Assembly (NCBI GenBank): GCA_965279475.1 | Contig: CBDIIA010000002.1 | Location: forward strand, 186,001 to 250,000 | Reading direction: 5' to 3' | Length of the DNA stretch: 64,000 nt | From: Pseudorhodoferax sp965279475 | Lineage (GTDB): Bacteria > Pseudomonadota > Gammaproteobacteria > Burkholderiales > Burkholderiaceae_C | Part shown: positions 27,108 through 38,288 of the stretch, piece after piece | Layout of the letters: every line of letters begins with the position of its first letter | How positions within the stretch are numbered: position 1 is the stretch's first letter | Translations under genes and position numbers: made by a program | The notes under the pieces: model-generated | What the model saw: the letters and a program-made list of their open reading frames with translations, nothing else | The model's database searches: none | What the model was told of the DNA's origin: nothing

Positions 27108-28646
27108 TCAGCGCCGCTTGCGCACCCGCGTCTCACCCCGCGCCTGCGCGAGATCTTCCACCGCCAGGGCCAGCGCGGCAATGCCGGCGTCGATCTGCTC
27201 CGTGGCGATCGACGACAGCCGCAGGCGGAAGAACGGGCACGGATAGATCGGCGTGGCGAAGAAGGCATCGCCGGCCTCGATCAGCACGCCGTGCCGCTGG
27301 GCCATCAGCGCCAGCTCAGACGCGTCGACCCAGGCCGGTGCCTGCACCCACATCGAGGCGCCGCCCTGCGGCAGCTGGAACGCGAAATCCGGCAGGTGCT
27401 CGCGCAGCGCCTGCGCCACCCGCTCCACGCGTTCCTGCATCGCCTGGTTGACCCGGCGCGCATGCGACTCGTGGTGGCCGAGCGACAGGAACAGCGCGTA
27501 GGCGTGCTGCAGAAAGGCACTGGGGTGGCGCACCATCGCGTGGCGCAGCACCCGCAGCTCGTTGATCAGCGCACGTGGCGCGACGATGTAGCCCAGGCGC
27601 AGCGCCGGCGACAGGCTCTTCGACAGGGAGCCGACATAGACCACGCGGCCACTCTTGTCCAGGCTCTTCAACGCCGGCATCGGCGTGCCCTGGTACAGGT
27701 TCTCGGCCTCGTAGTCGTCTTCGATGATGACGAAGTTGGCCAGCTCGGCCTTGCGCAGCAGCCATTCGCGCCGCTCCAGGCTCAGGGTCACGGTGGTCGG
27801 GCTCTGGTGCGAGGGCGTGACGAACAGGTAATCGAGCGGCGGCAGCGTGTCGACCACCAGACCCTCGCCGTCGACCGCCACCGGCACCCAGCGCGGCTTG
27901 CGCAGCGAGAAGGTGTTGCGTGCATGCGGATGGCCGGGTTCCTCGAAGCCCATGCGCTGCGTGTCGTCGAGCAAGGCATCGGCCAGCAGGTAGAAGGCCT
28001 GCTGCGCGCCCACCGTCACCAGGATCTCCTCTTTCAGCGCGAACACGCCGCGCTTGGGCAACAGCTGCAGCCGGATCTGCTCGATCAGGTCGGGCACGTC
28101 GTCGGTCTCGAAGTCGGGCGTCCAGTGCGCCAGCTGCGCGCGCGCCAGGCTGCGCGTGCAGCATTCGCGAAAGCCTTCGGTCGGGAACAGTTTGGGGTCG
28201 TGCGTGCCGTAGACGAAGGGGTACGGGTAGCCGCGCCACTTCTCGGGTTTGGACAGCGTGGGCTGGTCGGTCAGCGAGCGCAGCACGCGCTGCGACCAGT
28301 CGGGTGGCTGCCCGCCGCCGGAGCCGAAGGCTTCGGGCGCATCGTGCTGGTCGACCCGCGCGGCCCGGGCGTGCAGCGCGACAAACACGCCGCTGCGCGG
28401 CCGTGACTCGAGGAAACCTTCGTCGATCAGCTGCTGGAACGCCGCGGTCACGGTGTTGCGGCTCAAGCCCAGCATCTTCGCCATGTCGCGCGACGACGGC
28501 ATCGCCGCGCCCGGCGGCAGGCGGCCTTCGAGGATCGGCTTGACCACCGCCAGCCGCAGCCGGCCCTGCAGCGGAAGGCCGGGCTGTTCGGGCAGCACGA
28601 ACAGGCGTGCCCATTGCGTGTGCTGATCGTGGGAAGGCTGGACCAT
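27108..28646 (-). CDS. MocR-family (GntR-HTH/aminotransferase) regulator, TauR-like position
   Basis: 512 residues. N-terminal GntR winged helix at about 25-95 (GRLRLAVVKPILEGRLPPGAAMPSSRDMAKMLGLSRNTVTAAFQQLIDEG), a linker, then a fold-type I aminotransferase domain with the PLP Lys in VYVGSLSKSLSPALRLGYIV. Start ATG 28646 is preferred over an upstream ATG at 28724. TauR, a known activator of tauABC in Rhodobacter, is of this family and sits by tau genes; here the gene lies upstream of tauA on the same strand with a 285-bp gap. The alternative is control of the divergent rcoM side, which is less likely. Confidence 0.85.
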   Translation of the reverse strand: MVQPSHDQHTQWARLFVLPEQPGLPLQGRLRLAVVKPILEGRLPPGAAMPSSRDMAKMLGLSRNTVTAAFQQLIDEGFLESRPRSGVFVALHARAARVDQHDAPEAFGSGGGQPPDWSQRVLRSLTDQPTLSKPEKWRGYPYPFVYGTHDPKLFPTEGFRECCTRSLARAQLAHWTPDFETDDVPDLIEQIRLQLLPKRGVFALKEEILVTVGAQQAFYLLADALLDDTQRMGFEEPGHPHARNTFSLRKPRWVPVAVDGEGLVVDTLPPLDYLFVTPSHQSPTTVTLSLERREWLLRKAELANFVIIEDDYEAENLYQGTPMPALKSLDKSGRVVYVGSLSKSLSPALRLGYIVAPRALINELRVLRHAMVRHPSAFLQHAYALFLSLGHHESHARRVNQAMQERVERVAQALREHLPDFAFQLPQGGASMWVQAPAWVDASELALMAQRHGVLIEAGDAFFATPIYPCPFFRLRLSSIATEQIDAGIAALALAVEDLAQARGETRVRKRR

Positions 28647-28771
28647 GGTGCGGCGCAGTCTAAGGCACAGCGCTTGGCGGGCGGCATGCCGATGCGGGTC
28701 GCCCCTCTTTGCGGCCCGCGGCAAACGATGTTAAATCGCGAGCCGGCCCCCGATGGTCCGGGCCCCCTCGC

Positions 28772-29518
28772 ATGAACAGCCGCAGTCCTCTCTACCTGCT
28801 CGAACGCTCCGACGTCGGCGTGGTGCATCTCGACCGCAACCTCACGGTCGTGGCGATGAACAGCTTTGCACGGCGTGTGCTGCCGGTCGAAGACAAGGAG
28901 CCGTTCGAGAAGATGGTGCTGTCGTTCCACCCCGAGCGCTCGCAGCCCAAGGTGAAGTTCCTGCTCGACCAGGCCGAATGCCCGGTCGGCAACCCGCCGC
29001 CGATGACGATGATCATCAACATCCCCGAGCGGGTGCTGCTGATCAAGGTCAGCAAGCTGTCGGACCTGCGCGGCGACACGGCCGGCTACACGTTGATCTT
29101 CTACGACATCACCGAGCTGGTGAGCGGCGAGGAGCCGTCCACGCTGAAGCCCCCGGCCAAGCGCCAGCTGCACAAGATCCCCACCGTGTCGCAGAACCGC
29201 ATCGTGCTGGTCGACGTCGAGGCCGTCACCTTCATCCGCGCCGAAGGCCATTACACCTGGGTCAGCACGGCGCAGGGGTCGAGTTTCTGCAACCTGAACA
29301 TCAGCGACATTGCCGACCGGCTGGACGGCGCGTCGTTCATGCGCATCCACCGCAGCTACCTGGCCAACCTCGACTACGCCGAGCAGATCCTGCGCGACGA
29401 GGGCAAGGTCGGCCTCAAGCTGCGGGGCGAAACCACGGTGGTGCCGGTGGCGCGGGCCAGCGTGCCGCTGCTGATGGAACGGCTCGGCATCACCGAGCAC
29501 GACGTCGCCCGCAGCTAG
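28772..29518 (+). CDS. rcoM: RcoM-type CO-sensing regulator (PAS-heme and LytTR)
   Basis: 248 residues: an N-terminal PAS domain (about 6-120) and a C-terminal LytTR DNA-binding domain (about 145-245, with VEAVTFIRAEGHYTWV and FMRIHRSYLANLDYAEQI). RcoM of Burkholderia xenovorans is a one-component heme protein that activates cox genes when CO binds. Its heme-ligand positions correspond here to His53 (SFHPERS), Cys70 (AECPVG) and Met80 (PPPMTMIINIP), judged by motif alignment from memory. The gene lies directly upstream of coxM and in the same orientation. ATG 28772 avoids 21 unrelated upstream residues. Confidence in the RcoM assignment is high. Confidence 0.9.
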   Translation: MNSRSPLYLLERSDVGVVHLDRNLTVVAMNSFARRVLPVEDKEPFEKMVLSFHPERSQPKVKFLLDQAECPVGNPPPMTMIINIPERVLLIKVSKLSDLRGDTAGYTLIFYDITELVSGEEPSTLKPPAKRQLHKIPTVSQNRIVLVDVEAVTFIRAEGHYTWVSTAQGSSFCNLNISDIADRLDGASFMRIHRSYLANLDYAEQILRDEGKVGLKLRGETTVVPVARASVPLLMERLGITEHDVARS

Positions 29519-29709
29519 CGCCGACGGGCACTTCGGGTTAACCCGAGACGCGCCGATGGCGCCCGCAGTTCATGCACGGAACAGCGCATCTGGTGCGCGC
29601 CGAACGCCGTTCGTGCGGTGCGCCGCAAGCCTTCCGCATGCCGCCCTAGAGTCCGGTCCGGCCCGCACCACACGCTGTGCGGCGCTTGCAACGACAGGAG
29701 ACCGGCACG
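29519..29709. promoter_or_regulatory. rcoM-coxM intergenic region, probable cox promoter
   Basis: 191 bp. It begins with the perfect 14-bp palindrome TCGGGTTAACCCGA at 29533-29546, 15 bp after the rcoM stop. GGTGCGC occurs twice in direct orientation, at 29592-29598 and 29617-29623, 25 bp apart; direct repeats are typical targets of LytTR regulators, so this is a candidate RcoM site. AGGAG lies 9-13 bp before the coxM ATG. None of these sites is proven. Confidence 0.4.
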
Positions 29710-30573
29710 ATGATCCCACCCGCGTTCGACTACCACGCGCCCCGTACGGTGGCGGATGCACTGAGCCTGCTGGGCCAGTTCGGCGGCGAGGCCAAACTGC
29801 TGGCCGGCGGCCACAGCCTGCTGCCGATGATGAAGCTGCGCTTCGCCCAGCCGGCGCATCTGATCGACCTGAACCGTATCGCCGCGCTGCGCGGCATCCG
29901 CGAGGAGGGCAATACCCTCTGCATCGGCGCGATGACGGTCGAGAACGAGCTCATCGCGTCGCCGCTGCTGCAGGCGCGGCTACCGCTGCTGCCCGAAGCC
30001 GCCCGCCTGATCGCCGACCCGCAGGTGCGCAACCGCGGCACCATCGGCGGCGACATTGCGCACGGTGACCCCGCCAACGACCACCCGGCGATCGCGATGG
30101 CGCTGGATGCGACCTTCGTGCTCGAAGGCGCCAACGGCAAGCGCCAGGTCAACGCCGATGCGTTCTTCCACGGCACCTACATGACCGCGCTCGCCGAGGA
30201 CGAGATCCTGACCGAGATCCGGATGCAGGCCTTTGCCCCGCGCACCGGCTGGGCCTACGAAAAACTCAAGCGCAAGACCGGCGACTTCGCCACCGCCGCG
30301 GCCGCCGTGGTGCTGCGCATCGACAGCGGAGTGGTCAGCCACGCGCGCATCGCACTGACCAATCTGGCCCCCACCGCGCTGCGCGCCACGGCTGCCGAAG
30401 CCGCACTGCTGGGCAAGCCGCTCGACGACGCCGCCATCGCCGCTGCGGTGGCCGAGGCCTGCGCAGTCTGCGACCCGGCCGAAGACCTGCGCGGTGACCG
30501 CGAATACAAGACGGCCATGGCCGGCCAGATGGTGCGGCGCGCGATCACCCGGGCCGCCGCCCGCTGCAGCTGA
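29710..30573 (+). CDS. coxM: CO dehydrogenase medium (FAD) subunit CoxM
   Basis: Flavoprotein subunit of the molybdenum-copper CO dehydrogenase; it passes electrons from the iron-sulfur subunit to the respiratory chain. The 287 residues match the 288 of Oligotropha carboxidovorans CoxM. The two FAD motifs of the family are visible: AGGHSLLPMMK near 32-42 and TIGGDIAHGDPAND near 111. The C-terminal CO_deh_flav domain follows. AGGAG precedes the ATG at 29710. First gene of the cox operon, 32 bp before coxS. Confidence 0.95.
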   Translation: MIPPAFDYHAPRTVADALSLLGQFGGEAKLLAGGHSLLPMMKLRFAQPAHLIDLNRIAALRGIREEGNTLCIGAMTVENELIASPLLQARLPLLPEAARLIADPQVRNRGTIGGDIAHGDPANDHPAIAMALDATFVLEGANGKRQVNADAFFHGTYMTALAEDEILTEIRMQAFAPRTGWAYEKLKRKTGDFATAAAAVVLRIDSGVVSHARIALTNLAPTALRATAAEAALLGKPLDDAAIAAAVAEACAVCDPAEDLRGDREYKTAMAGQMVRRAITRAAARCS

Positions 30574-30605
30574 GCCCCGCCCCCACGAGACAAGAAGGAG
30601 AACCC

Positions 30606-31097
<492 letters not shown>

Positions 31098-31105
31098 GCC
31101 CGCAC

Positions 31106-31152
31106 GGCCGCCCGAAGGGCGAATTCCCCCTCGGGGGGACGGCGCAAAGCGC
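31106..31152. repeat. Intergenic hairpin repeat, copy 1 (coxS-coxL)
   Basis: GGCCGCCCGAAGG, then TTCCCCCTCGGGGGG, then GCAAAGCG form a repeat unit between coxS and coxL; the CCCCC-T-C-GGGGG part can fold. An inverted copy lies at 37541-37601 in the same operon. The coxL ribosome-binding site AAGGAGG starts at 31154, right after the repeat. Confidence 0.7.
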
Positions 31153-31164
31153 CAAGGAGGCCCT

Positions 31165-33582
<2,418 letters not shown>

Positions 33583-33584
33583 CA

Positions 33585-33681
33585 CTCGCCCCCAGTCTGC
33601 GCGCACTGCGTGTCGCTCCGCCAACCCCCTATCGGGGGCAACACCTGCGGCCCGGCAGAGCCGGTTCCGCGGTGTTCTGGC
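33585..33681. repeat. Intergenic nested-hairpin repeat (coxL-coxG)
   Basis: The 157-bp coxL-coxG gap is filled by a repeat-like block. It has CCCCC-TATC-GGGGG (33625-33638) and then a nested hairpin made of AACACC...GGTGTT (33640-33645 and 33671-33676), GCGG...CCGC, and CCGGC-AGA-GCCGG. This looks like the dispersed intergenic hairpin seen in Comamonadaceae genomes and may stabilise or terminate part of the transcript. Confidence 0.6.
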
Positions 33682-33739
33682 CTTTGGCCGCGCCGGTTTC
33701 ATACGTCTTGGGTCGCGCATAGCGCTGCGGAAAACTGAT

Positions 33740-34411
33740 ATGGAAGTCAAACTCGAAAAACGCTATCCGCTCGCGGTGGATGGCACCCGCGCCTGGCAGG
33801 TGCTGCGCGACGTGGTGGCCGTGGCCGGCTGCATGCCCGGCGCATCGATCACCGAGCAGGTGGACGGCACGCACTACAAGGGCAGCGTGAAGGTCAAGGT
33901 CGGTCCGGCCAATGCTGCCTTCGCCGGCGACATCGAGGTGCTGGGCCTGGACGAGGCGACGCACACGCTGCAACTGCTCGGCAAGGGCGCCGACCGTGGC
34001 GGCTCGTCGGCATCGATGAACCTCACGGCCACGGTCGAGCCGGGCGACACGCCCGCCTCTTGCGTGCTGTTCGGCCAGGCCGAGGTCATCGTCAACGGCA
34101 AGTTCGCGCAGTTCGGCGGGCGCCTGATGGTGCAGGTGTCCGACATGCTGCTGGCGCAGTTCGCGGACAACTTCCGGGCCGCCGCGGCTGCCTTGCCCGA
34201 GCCGGTGTCGCCAGCCGTGCCCGTGGCCGCTCCCGCAGATGCTGCGGCGGCACCCTCGACCATCGTGCAGACAGCGCAGGCGCAGCCCCCCGTGGTGCCG
34301 ACACCTGCTGCACCCGCAACGCCGGCCCGCGCCAACGAGATCAATGGCCTGGCCATCGCCTGGCACCTGGTCAAGGCCTGGTTCGCCGGCCTGTTCGGCA
34401 AACGCGCCTGA
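33740..34411 (+). CDS. coxG: CoxG, CO dehydrogenase membrane-anchoring SRPBCC protein
   Basis: 223 residues. The SRPBCC/CoxG domain spans about 1-150 (LAVDGTRAWQVLRDVVAVAGCMPGA, HYKGSVKVKVGP, AQFGGRLMVQVSDMLLAQFADNF). A Pro/Ala-rich linker follows, and a C-terminal hydrophobic amphipathic segment (AWHLVKAWFAGLFGKRA) is suited to membrane contact. In Oligotropha CoxG recruits CO dehydrogenase to the cytoplasmic membrane; recent work on a mycobacterial homologue links it to quinone delivery. It precedes coxD by 46 bp. Confidence 0.9.
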   Translation: MEVKLEKRYPLAVDGTRAWQVLRDVVAVAGCMPGASITEQVDGTHYKGSVKVKVGPANAAFAGDIEVLGLDEATHTLQLLGKGADRGGSSASMNLTATVEPGDTPASCVLFGQAEVIVNGKFAQFGGRLMVQVSDMLLAQFADNFRAAAAALPEPVSPAVPVAAPADAAAAPSTIVQTAQAQPPVVPTPAAPATPARANEINGLAIAWHLVKAWFAGLFGKRA

Positions 34412-34457
34412 CGCGCCGGTGCACGGACCCGACGACCTGCTTCGCCCGCCAGGCACC

Positions 34458-35360
34458 ATGACGGAATCCGAGCTGCTCGCATCGCTGCACCGCGCCGGCT
34501 ACATCGCCGACGAGGGGCTGGCGACCACGCTGTGGCTCGCCGGCGAACTGCAGCGCCCGCTGCTGATCGAAGGCGATGCCGGCGTCGGCAAGACCTCGCT
34601 CGCCGATGCGCTGGCACGGCTGCGCGGCCAGACGCTGATCAGGCTGCAGTGCCATGAAGGGCTCGACCTGTCGCAAGCCGCCTACGAGTGGAACTACGGC
34701 CGGCAGCTGCTCGCGATCCGTCTGCAGGAGAACCGCAGCGAGCGGGCGACCGAGGCCGACCTGTTCTCGCGCGACTACCTGCTCGAGCGCCCCTTGCTGC
34801 GCGCCATCTCGAGCGAGTTGCCCTGCGTGCTGCTGATCGACGAGATCGACCGCGCCGACGAGGCCTTCGAGGCCTTTCTGCTCGAAGTGCTGGCCGACTA
34901 CCAGATCACCGTGCCCGAACTCGGCACGCTGCGGGCACGCCACATTCCACAGGTGGTACTGACCAGCAACGGCACGCGCGAGCTGTCGGATGCATTGCGG
35001 CGCCGCTGCCTGTACCACTACCTCGAATACCCGACACTCGCCCGTGAGATCACGATCGTGCGCGCCACCCTGCCCGCGGCCGAGAGCGCCTTGGTCGAGC
35101 AGGCCGTGGCCTTCGTGCAGCGGCTGCGCCGTGAAGACCTGGCCAAGCTGCCTGGCGTGGCCGAGACGCTGGACTGGGTGCGGGCGCTGCACCGGCTGGC
35201 CTTCAAGGCCCTGCCCGACGACCCGCACGCGCTCCTCGCCACCTTGTCGTGCCTGGTCAAGACCCGTGAAGACCGATTCCAGCTGGGCGAGGACCGCGTG
35301 CGCCAGCTGATCGAGGGCCGGCGAACGGTCGGCGTGGCCGAGAGGACGCCGTCGCCATGA
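34458..35360 (+). CDS. coxD: CoxD, MoxR-type AAA+ ATPase for CODH maturation
   Basis: 300 residues with Walker A GDAGVGKT at 39-46, Walker B LLIDEIDRADE and sensor region LTSNGTRELSDALRRRCL, as in MoxR AAA+ proteins. In Oligotropha CoxD is needed for sulfuration of the active site during assembly of the copper-molybdenum cluster. The ATG at 34458 is preferred; an in-frame GTG at 34419 would add 13 residues. It overlaps coxE by ATGA and will act with that VWA protein, as MoxR/VWA pairs do. Confidence 0.92.
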   Translation: MTESELLASLHRAGYIADEGLATTLWLAGELQRPLLIEGDAGVGKTSLADALARLRGQTLIRLQCHEGLDLSQAAYEWNYGRQLLAIRLQENRSERATEADLFSRDYLLERPLLRAISSELPCVLLIDEIDRADEAFEAFLLEVLADYQITVPELGTLRARHIPQVVLTSNGTRELSDALRRRCLYHYLEYPTLAREITIVRATLPAAESALVEQAVAFVQRLRREDLAKLPGVAETLDWVRALHRLAFKALPDDPHALLATLSCLVKTREDRFQLGEDRVRQLIEGRRTVGVAERTPSP

Positions 35361-36556
35361 CCGCAGCGACGCCGATGGCCCATGCCGCCCCGCTGGAAAG
35401 CATCGCCGGTTTTGCCGCCTTGCTGCGCGAGCACGGACTGCAGGTCGGCATCGCCGAGCAGCAGGCCTTCGTGCAGGCAGCGCTGTGCATCCCGGTCGAG
35501 CGCGCGCGCCGGCTCGATGCGGCCTGGCGCGCCATCGCCTGCCATGGTCCGCGCGACTGGCGGCGCTGGCCCGAACTGTTCGAACGCTACTGGTTCCCGC
35601 AGCGCACCCGCGGCAGCGCGCGCATCAGCGGCCAGACACGGCCCAGCCGCAACCTGCAGCAACTGGTGCAGGCGCTGCACGACGGCATGGCCGGCAGCCG
35701 GCCACCGGGCACACCCGGTGCGGCCGATGCCTCGCTGCAGCCACCCGTCGCCAGTGACGCGGGAGACGACGGCAGCGGCCTGTCGCGCGCGCGCGGCGGC
35801 GCGACGCTGGCCGATCCGCTGCACGACCGCGCCCTGTCGATGTGGCTGCCGCAAGACCTGGCACTGCTGGAGCGGCTGGCCGAGCGCATCGCACAGCGCC
35901 TGCGCCGCCGGCTCACCCGCCGCTGGCGCGACAGCCCTCACGGCCGCCGGCTCGACCTGCGGCGCACGCTGCGCGCCAGCCTGCGCACCGGCGGCCAGCC
36001 GGTCCATCCGGTGTGGCGCACGCCGCGGCGCGAGATGCCGCGCCTGTTCATCCTGGTCGACGTGAGCCGGTCGATGGAGACGCATGCCCAGTTGTTCCTG
36101 CGCATCGCGCGGGCCTTCGTCTCGGCGATGCAGGCACGCGTGTTCGTGTTCCACACGCGGCTGGCCGAGGTCACGCCCTTGCTCCGGACCGATTCGCAAG
36201 CGGTGCAGGAGAAAGTCAACGCGGTGACGGCCGGATTCGGCGGCGGCACCCGCATCGCCACCAGCGTGGCCGACTTCCGAACAGTGCATGCACGCGCGCA
36301 GCTGACCCGCAGCGCCCGCGTCTGGCTGCTGTCGGACGGCTTCGATGCCGATCCGCCGCATCTGCTGGCCGAGGAGCTGGCGCGTGTGCAGGCACGTGGC
36401 GCACGCCTGCATTGGCTGCATCCCTCCCCACAGATCCCCGCGTCGCAGGCGATGGGGCAGGTGCTGGCGCGGCGCGGCCTGGTCGAGCGCTTCCACCGGC
36501 TCGACAGCCTGCGCGATCTCGCCGCGCTGGCCGATCTCCCGGACCCATTGCGCTGA
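35357..36556 (+). CDS. coxE: CoxE, VWA-domain CODH maturation protein
   Basis: 399 residues. The N-terminal half is a helical CoxE region with ALCIPVERARRLDAAW, followed by an Arg-rich stretch, and the C-terminal half is a von Willebrand A domain with the MIDAS motif DVSRSM at about 235 and a second element in FGGGTRIATSV. CoxE is required for copper insertion together with CoxF in Oligotropha. It overlaps coxD by 4 bp and is 26 bp ahead of the XdhC-type gene. Confidence 0.92.
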   Translation: MTAATPMAHAAPLESIAGFAALLREHGLQVGIAEQQAFVQAALCIPVERARRLDAAWRAIACHGPRDWRRWPELFERYWFPQRTRGSARISGQTRPSRNLQQLVQALHDGMAGSRPPGTPGAADASLQPPVASDAGDDGSGLSRARGGATLADPLHDRALSMWLPQDLALLERLAERIAQRLRRRLTRRWRDSPHGRRLDLRRTLRASLRTGGQPVHPVWRTPRREMPRLFILVDVSRSMETHAQLFLRIARAFVSAMQARVFVFHTRLAEVTPLLRTDSQAVQEKVNAVTAGFGGGTRIATSVADFRTVHARAQLTRSARVWLLSDGFDADPPHLLAEELARVQARGARLHWLHPSPQIPASQAMGQVLARRGLVERFHRLDSLRDLAALADLPDPLR

Positions 36557-36582
36557 AGACTTTTGCTCCACAAGGACCCACG

Positions 36583-37527
36583 ATGCACCACGCAGACACG
36601 GTATTCGACGCGGCCCGCCGCCTGCAGCAGGCCGGCAGACCCTATGCGCTGGTCAGCGTGGTCAAGGCGCTGGCCCCGGCTTCGGCGCGGGCTGGCGACA
36701 AGGCCATCGTCACCGCGGAAGGCGACTTCTACGGCTGGGTCGGCGGCGGCTGCGCGCAGCCGGCGGTGGTGCGCACGGTGCGCCGTGTGCTGGCCGACGG
36801 GCGGCCGCGCATGATCCGCATCTGCCCCACCGAAGACAGCCACGAGACCGAGCTCGGCGACGTGCTGGAGTTCGGCATGCAATGCCATTCGGGCGGCACG
36901 CTGGAGCTGTTCGTCGACCCGGCCTTGCCCGCGGCACAGTTGGTGGTGATCGGCAATGCACCGGTCGTGGCGGGCCTGGCGCAGCTCGCGCCGCGGGTGG
37001 GCTTTGCCGTGACCGTGGTCGCCCACCAGGCGCAGGCGGCGGACTACCCGGATGCGCACCAGGTGATCGACAGCGACGACGCCTCGTCCGTCCTGGGGCG
37101 CGTGCCGGCCGGGGCCTGGGTCGTCGTGGCGACGCAGGGCCGGCGCGACGTGCAGGGCCTGCGGCTGGCGCTCGCGCTCGGTGCGCGGCAGATCTCGTTC
37201 GTGGCCAGCGCGCGCAAGGCCAGGGTGCTGAAAGACGCGCTGGTGGCCGCCGGGGCCGACCCGCAAGCCGTCGATGCCATCGTCGCGCCCGCGGGTTACC
37301 CGATGTCGGCGACGACACCGGAAGAGATCGCGCTGTCGGTGCTGGCGGCCGTGGTGTCACATCGGCGTGGTGTGGGAGCCGGGATGGCATCGGCGTCGAT
37401 GCAAGTGGCAGTGCCTGCGCTGGCAGGTGTGGCCACTCCCGCCTGCTGCGGCGGCGCCCCGATCCCTGCCATGGCCGAGCCGCCGGCACTGCCCGTGGCC
37501 AGCCGATCGTCCTGCTGCGGAGATTAG
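36583..37527 (+). CDS. coxF: XdhC/CoxF-family CODH cofactor maturation protein
   Basis: 314 residues from ATG 36583. The N-terminal XdhC domain has VVKALAPASARAGDKAIVTAEGDFYGWVGGGCAQPAV and the C-terminal Rossmann domain has AAQLVVIGNAPVVAGLAQLAPRVGF and VVVATQGRRDVQGL. XdhC-type proteins bind and protect the Mo cofactor before insertion; CoxF is linked to copper loading. An unusual C-terminal extension carries two Cys pairs, PACCGGAP and SSCCGD at the very end. It is followed by an intergenic repeat and a MobA-like gene. CoxF or CoxI naming is by position. Confidence 0.85.
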   Translation: MHHADTVFDAARRLQQAGRPYALVSVVKALAPASARAGDKAIVTAEGDFYGWVGGGCAQPAVVRTVRRVLADGRPRMIRICPTEDSHETELGDVLEFGMQCHSGGTLELFVDPALPAAQLVVIGNAPVVAGLAQLAPRVGFAVTVVAHQAQAADYPDAHQVIDSDDASSVLGRVPAGAWVVVATQGRRDVQGLRLALALGARQISFVASARKARVLKDALVAAGADPQAVDAIVAPAGYPMSATTPEEIALSVLAAVVSHRRGVGAGMASASMQVAVPALAGVATPACCGGAPIPAMAEPPALPVASRSSCCGD

Positions 37528-37540
37528 GATGAAACCCCCA

Positions 37541-37601
37541 CGCTCATCGCTTCGCGTATCGCTGCCCCCCGAGGGGGAACATCAGTGCCTTCGGGCGGCC
37601 G
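37541..37601. repeat. Intergenic hairpin repeat, copy 2, inverted
   Basis: The 86-bp gap after coxF contains, on the reverse strand, the same unit as 31106-31152: GGCCGCCCGAAGG, TTCCCCCTCGGGGGG and GCGAAGCG in that order. It is thus an inverted copy about 6.4 kb away within one operon. Direct function is unknown; transcript stabilisation is plausible. Confidence 0.7.
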
Positions 37602-37613
37602 GGCGCCACTGAC

Positions 37614-38288
37614 ATGGGCTGCATCCTCAAAGGCGGCGGCGGGCTGTACGCGCGGCTGGTGGTCGGCGCGGTGCTGCTGGCGGCGGGCGCGGGCAGCCGG
37701 CTCGGCGGGCGGCCCAAGTCGCTGCTCCAGCTGGGCGGCGTGCCGCTGATCCGCCGGCAACTGATCGCCTTGTCGGGCGCCGGGGTCGACGAGGTGGTGG
37801 TCGTGCTCGGCCACCACGCGGACGCGATCGAGGCCGCGGTCAGCGAGTTCCCGGTGACGATCGTGCGCAACCCGGCACCGGACGCCGGCCAGGCCTCGTC
37901 GGTGCGCACCGGCCTGGCGGCGCTGACGGGCAAGCTCGACGCGGTGATCGTCGCGCTGGCCGACCAACCGCTGGTCAACGCGCAGGACGTCACCGCGCTG
38001 ATCGGTGCGTTCAAGAAACGCGGCGATGCGGCGATGGTGGTGCCCCGGGTCGGTGGGGAGCCGGGCAACCCGGTGATCTTCGAGGCCGCGCTGCGCGACG
38101 CCTGGCTCGCCGGCCAGGCCGATGCCGCCTGCCGCCGCTGGCGCGAGGCCCACCCGGAACGGGTGCACTGGTTCGACACCGACAACAGCCGCTACCGCGT
38201 CGACATCGACACACCCGACGACCTGCAGCGCTTCACCGAACGCACCGGGCACGTGCTGCAATGGCCGGCGGGCTTTCATACCGTCTGA
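37614..38288 (+). CDS. MobA-like nucleotidyltransferase (MocA-type Mo cofactor cytidylyltransferase)
   Basis: 224 residues. The N-terminal nucleotide-binding loop LAAGAGSRLGGRPKSLLQLGG is the MobA-like NTP-transferase signature, and LADQPLVNAQDV carries the metal-binding Asp; GNPVIFEAAL and DIDTPDDLQRF follow. Family members of the MocA type make molybdopterin cytosine dinucleotide, the form CoxL needs, so this gene fits the operon. The N-terminus is slightly long; the first ten or so residues before ARLVVGAVLLAAG may not be native. It overlaps the next gene by 28 bp. Confidence 0.85.
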   Translation: MGCILKGGGGLYARLVVGAVLLAAGAGSRLGGRPKSLLQLGGVPLIRRQLIALSGAGVDEVVVVLGHHADAIEAAVSEFPVTIVRNPAPDAGQASSVRTGLAALTGKLDAVIVALADQPLVNAQDVTALIGAFKKRGDAAMVVPRVGGEPGNPVIFEAALRDAWLAGQADAACRRWREAHPERVHWFDTDNSRYRVDIDTPDDLQRFTERTGHVLQWPAGFHTV

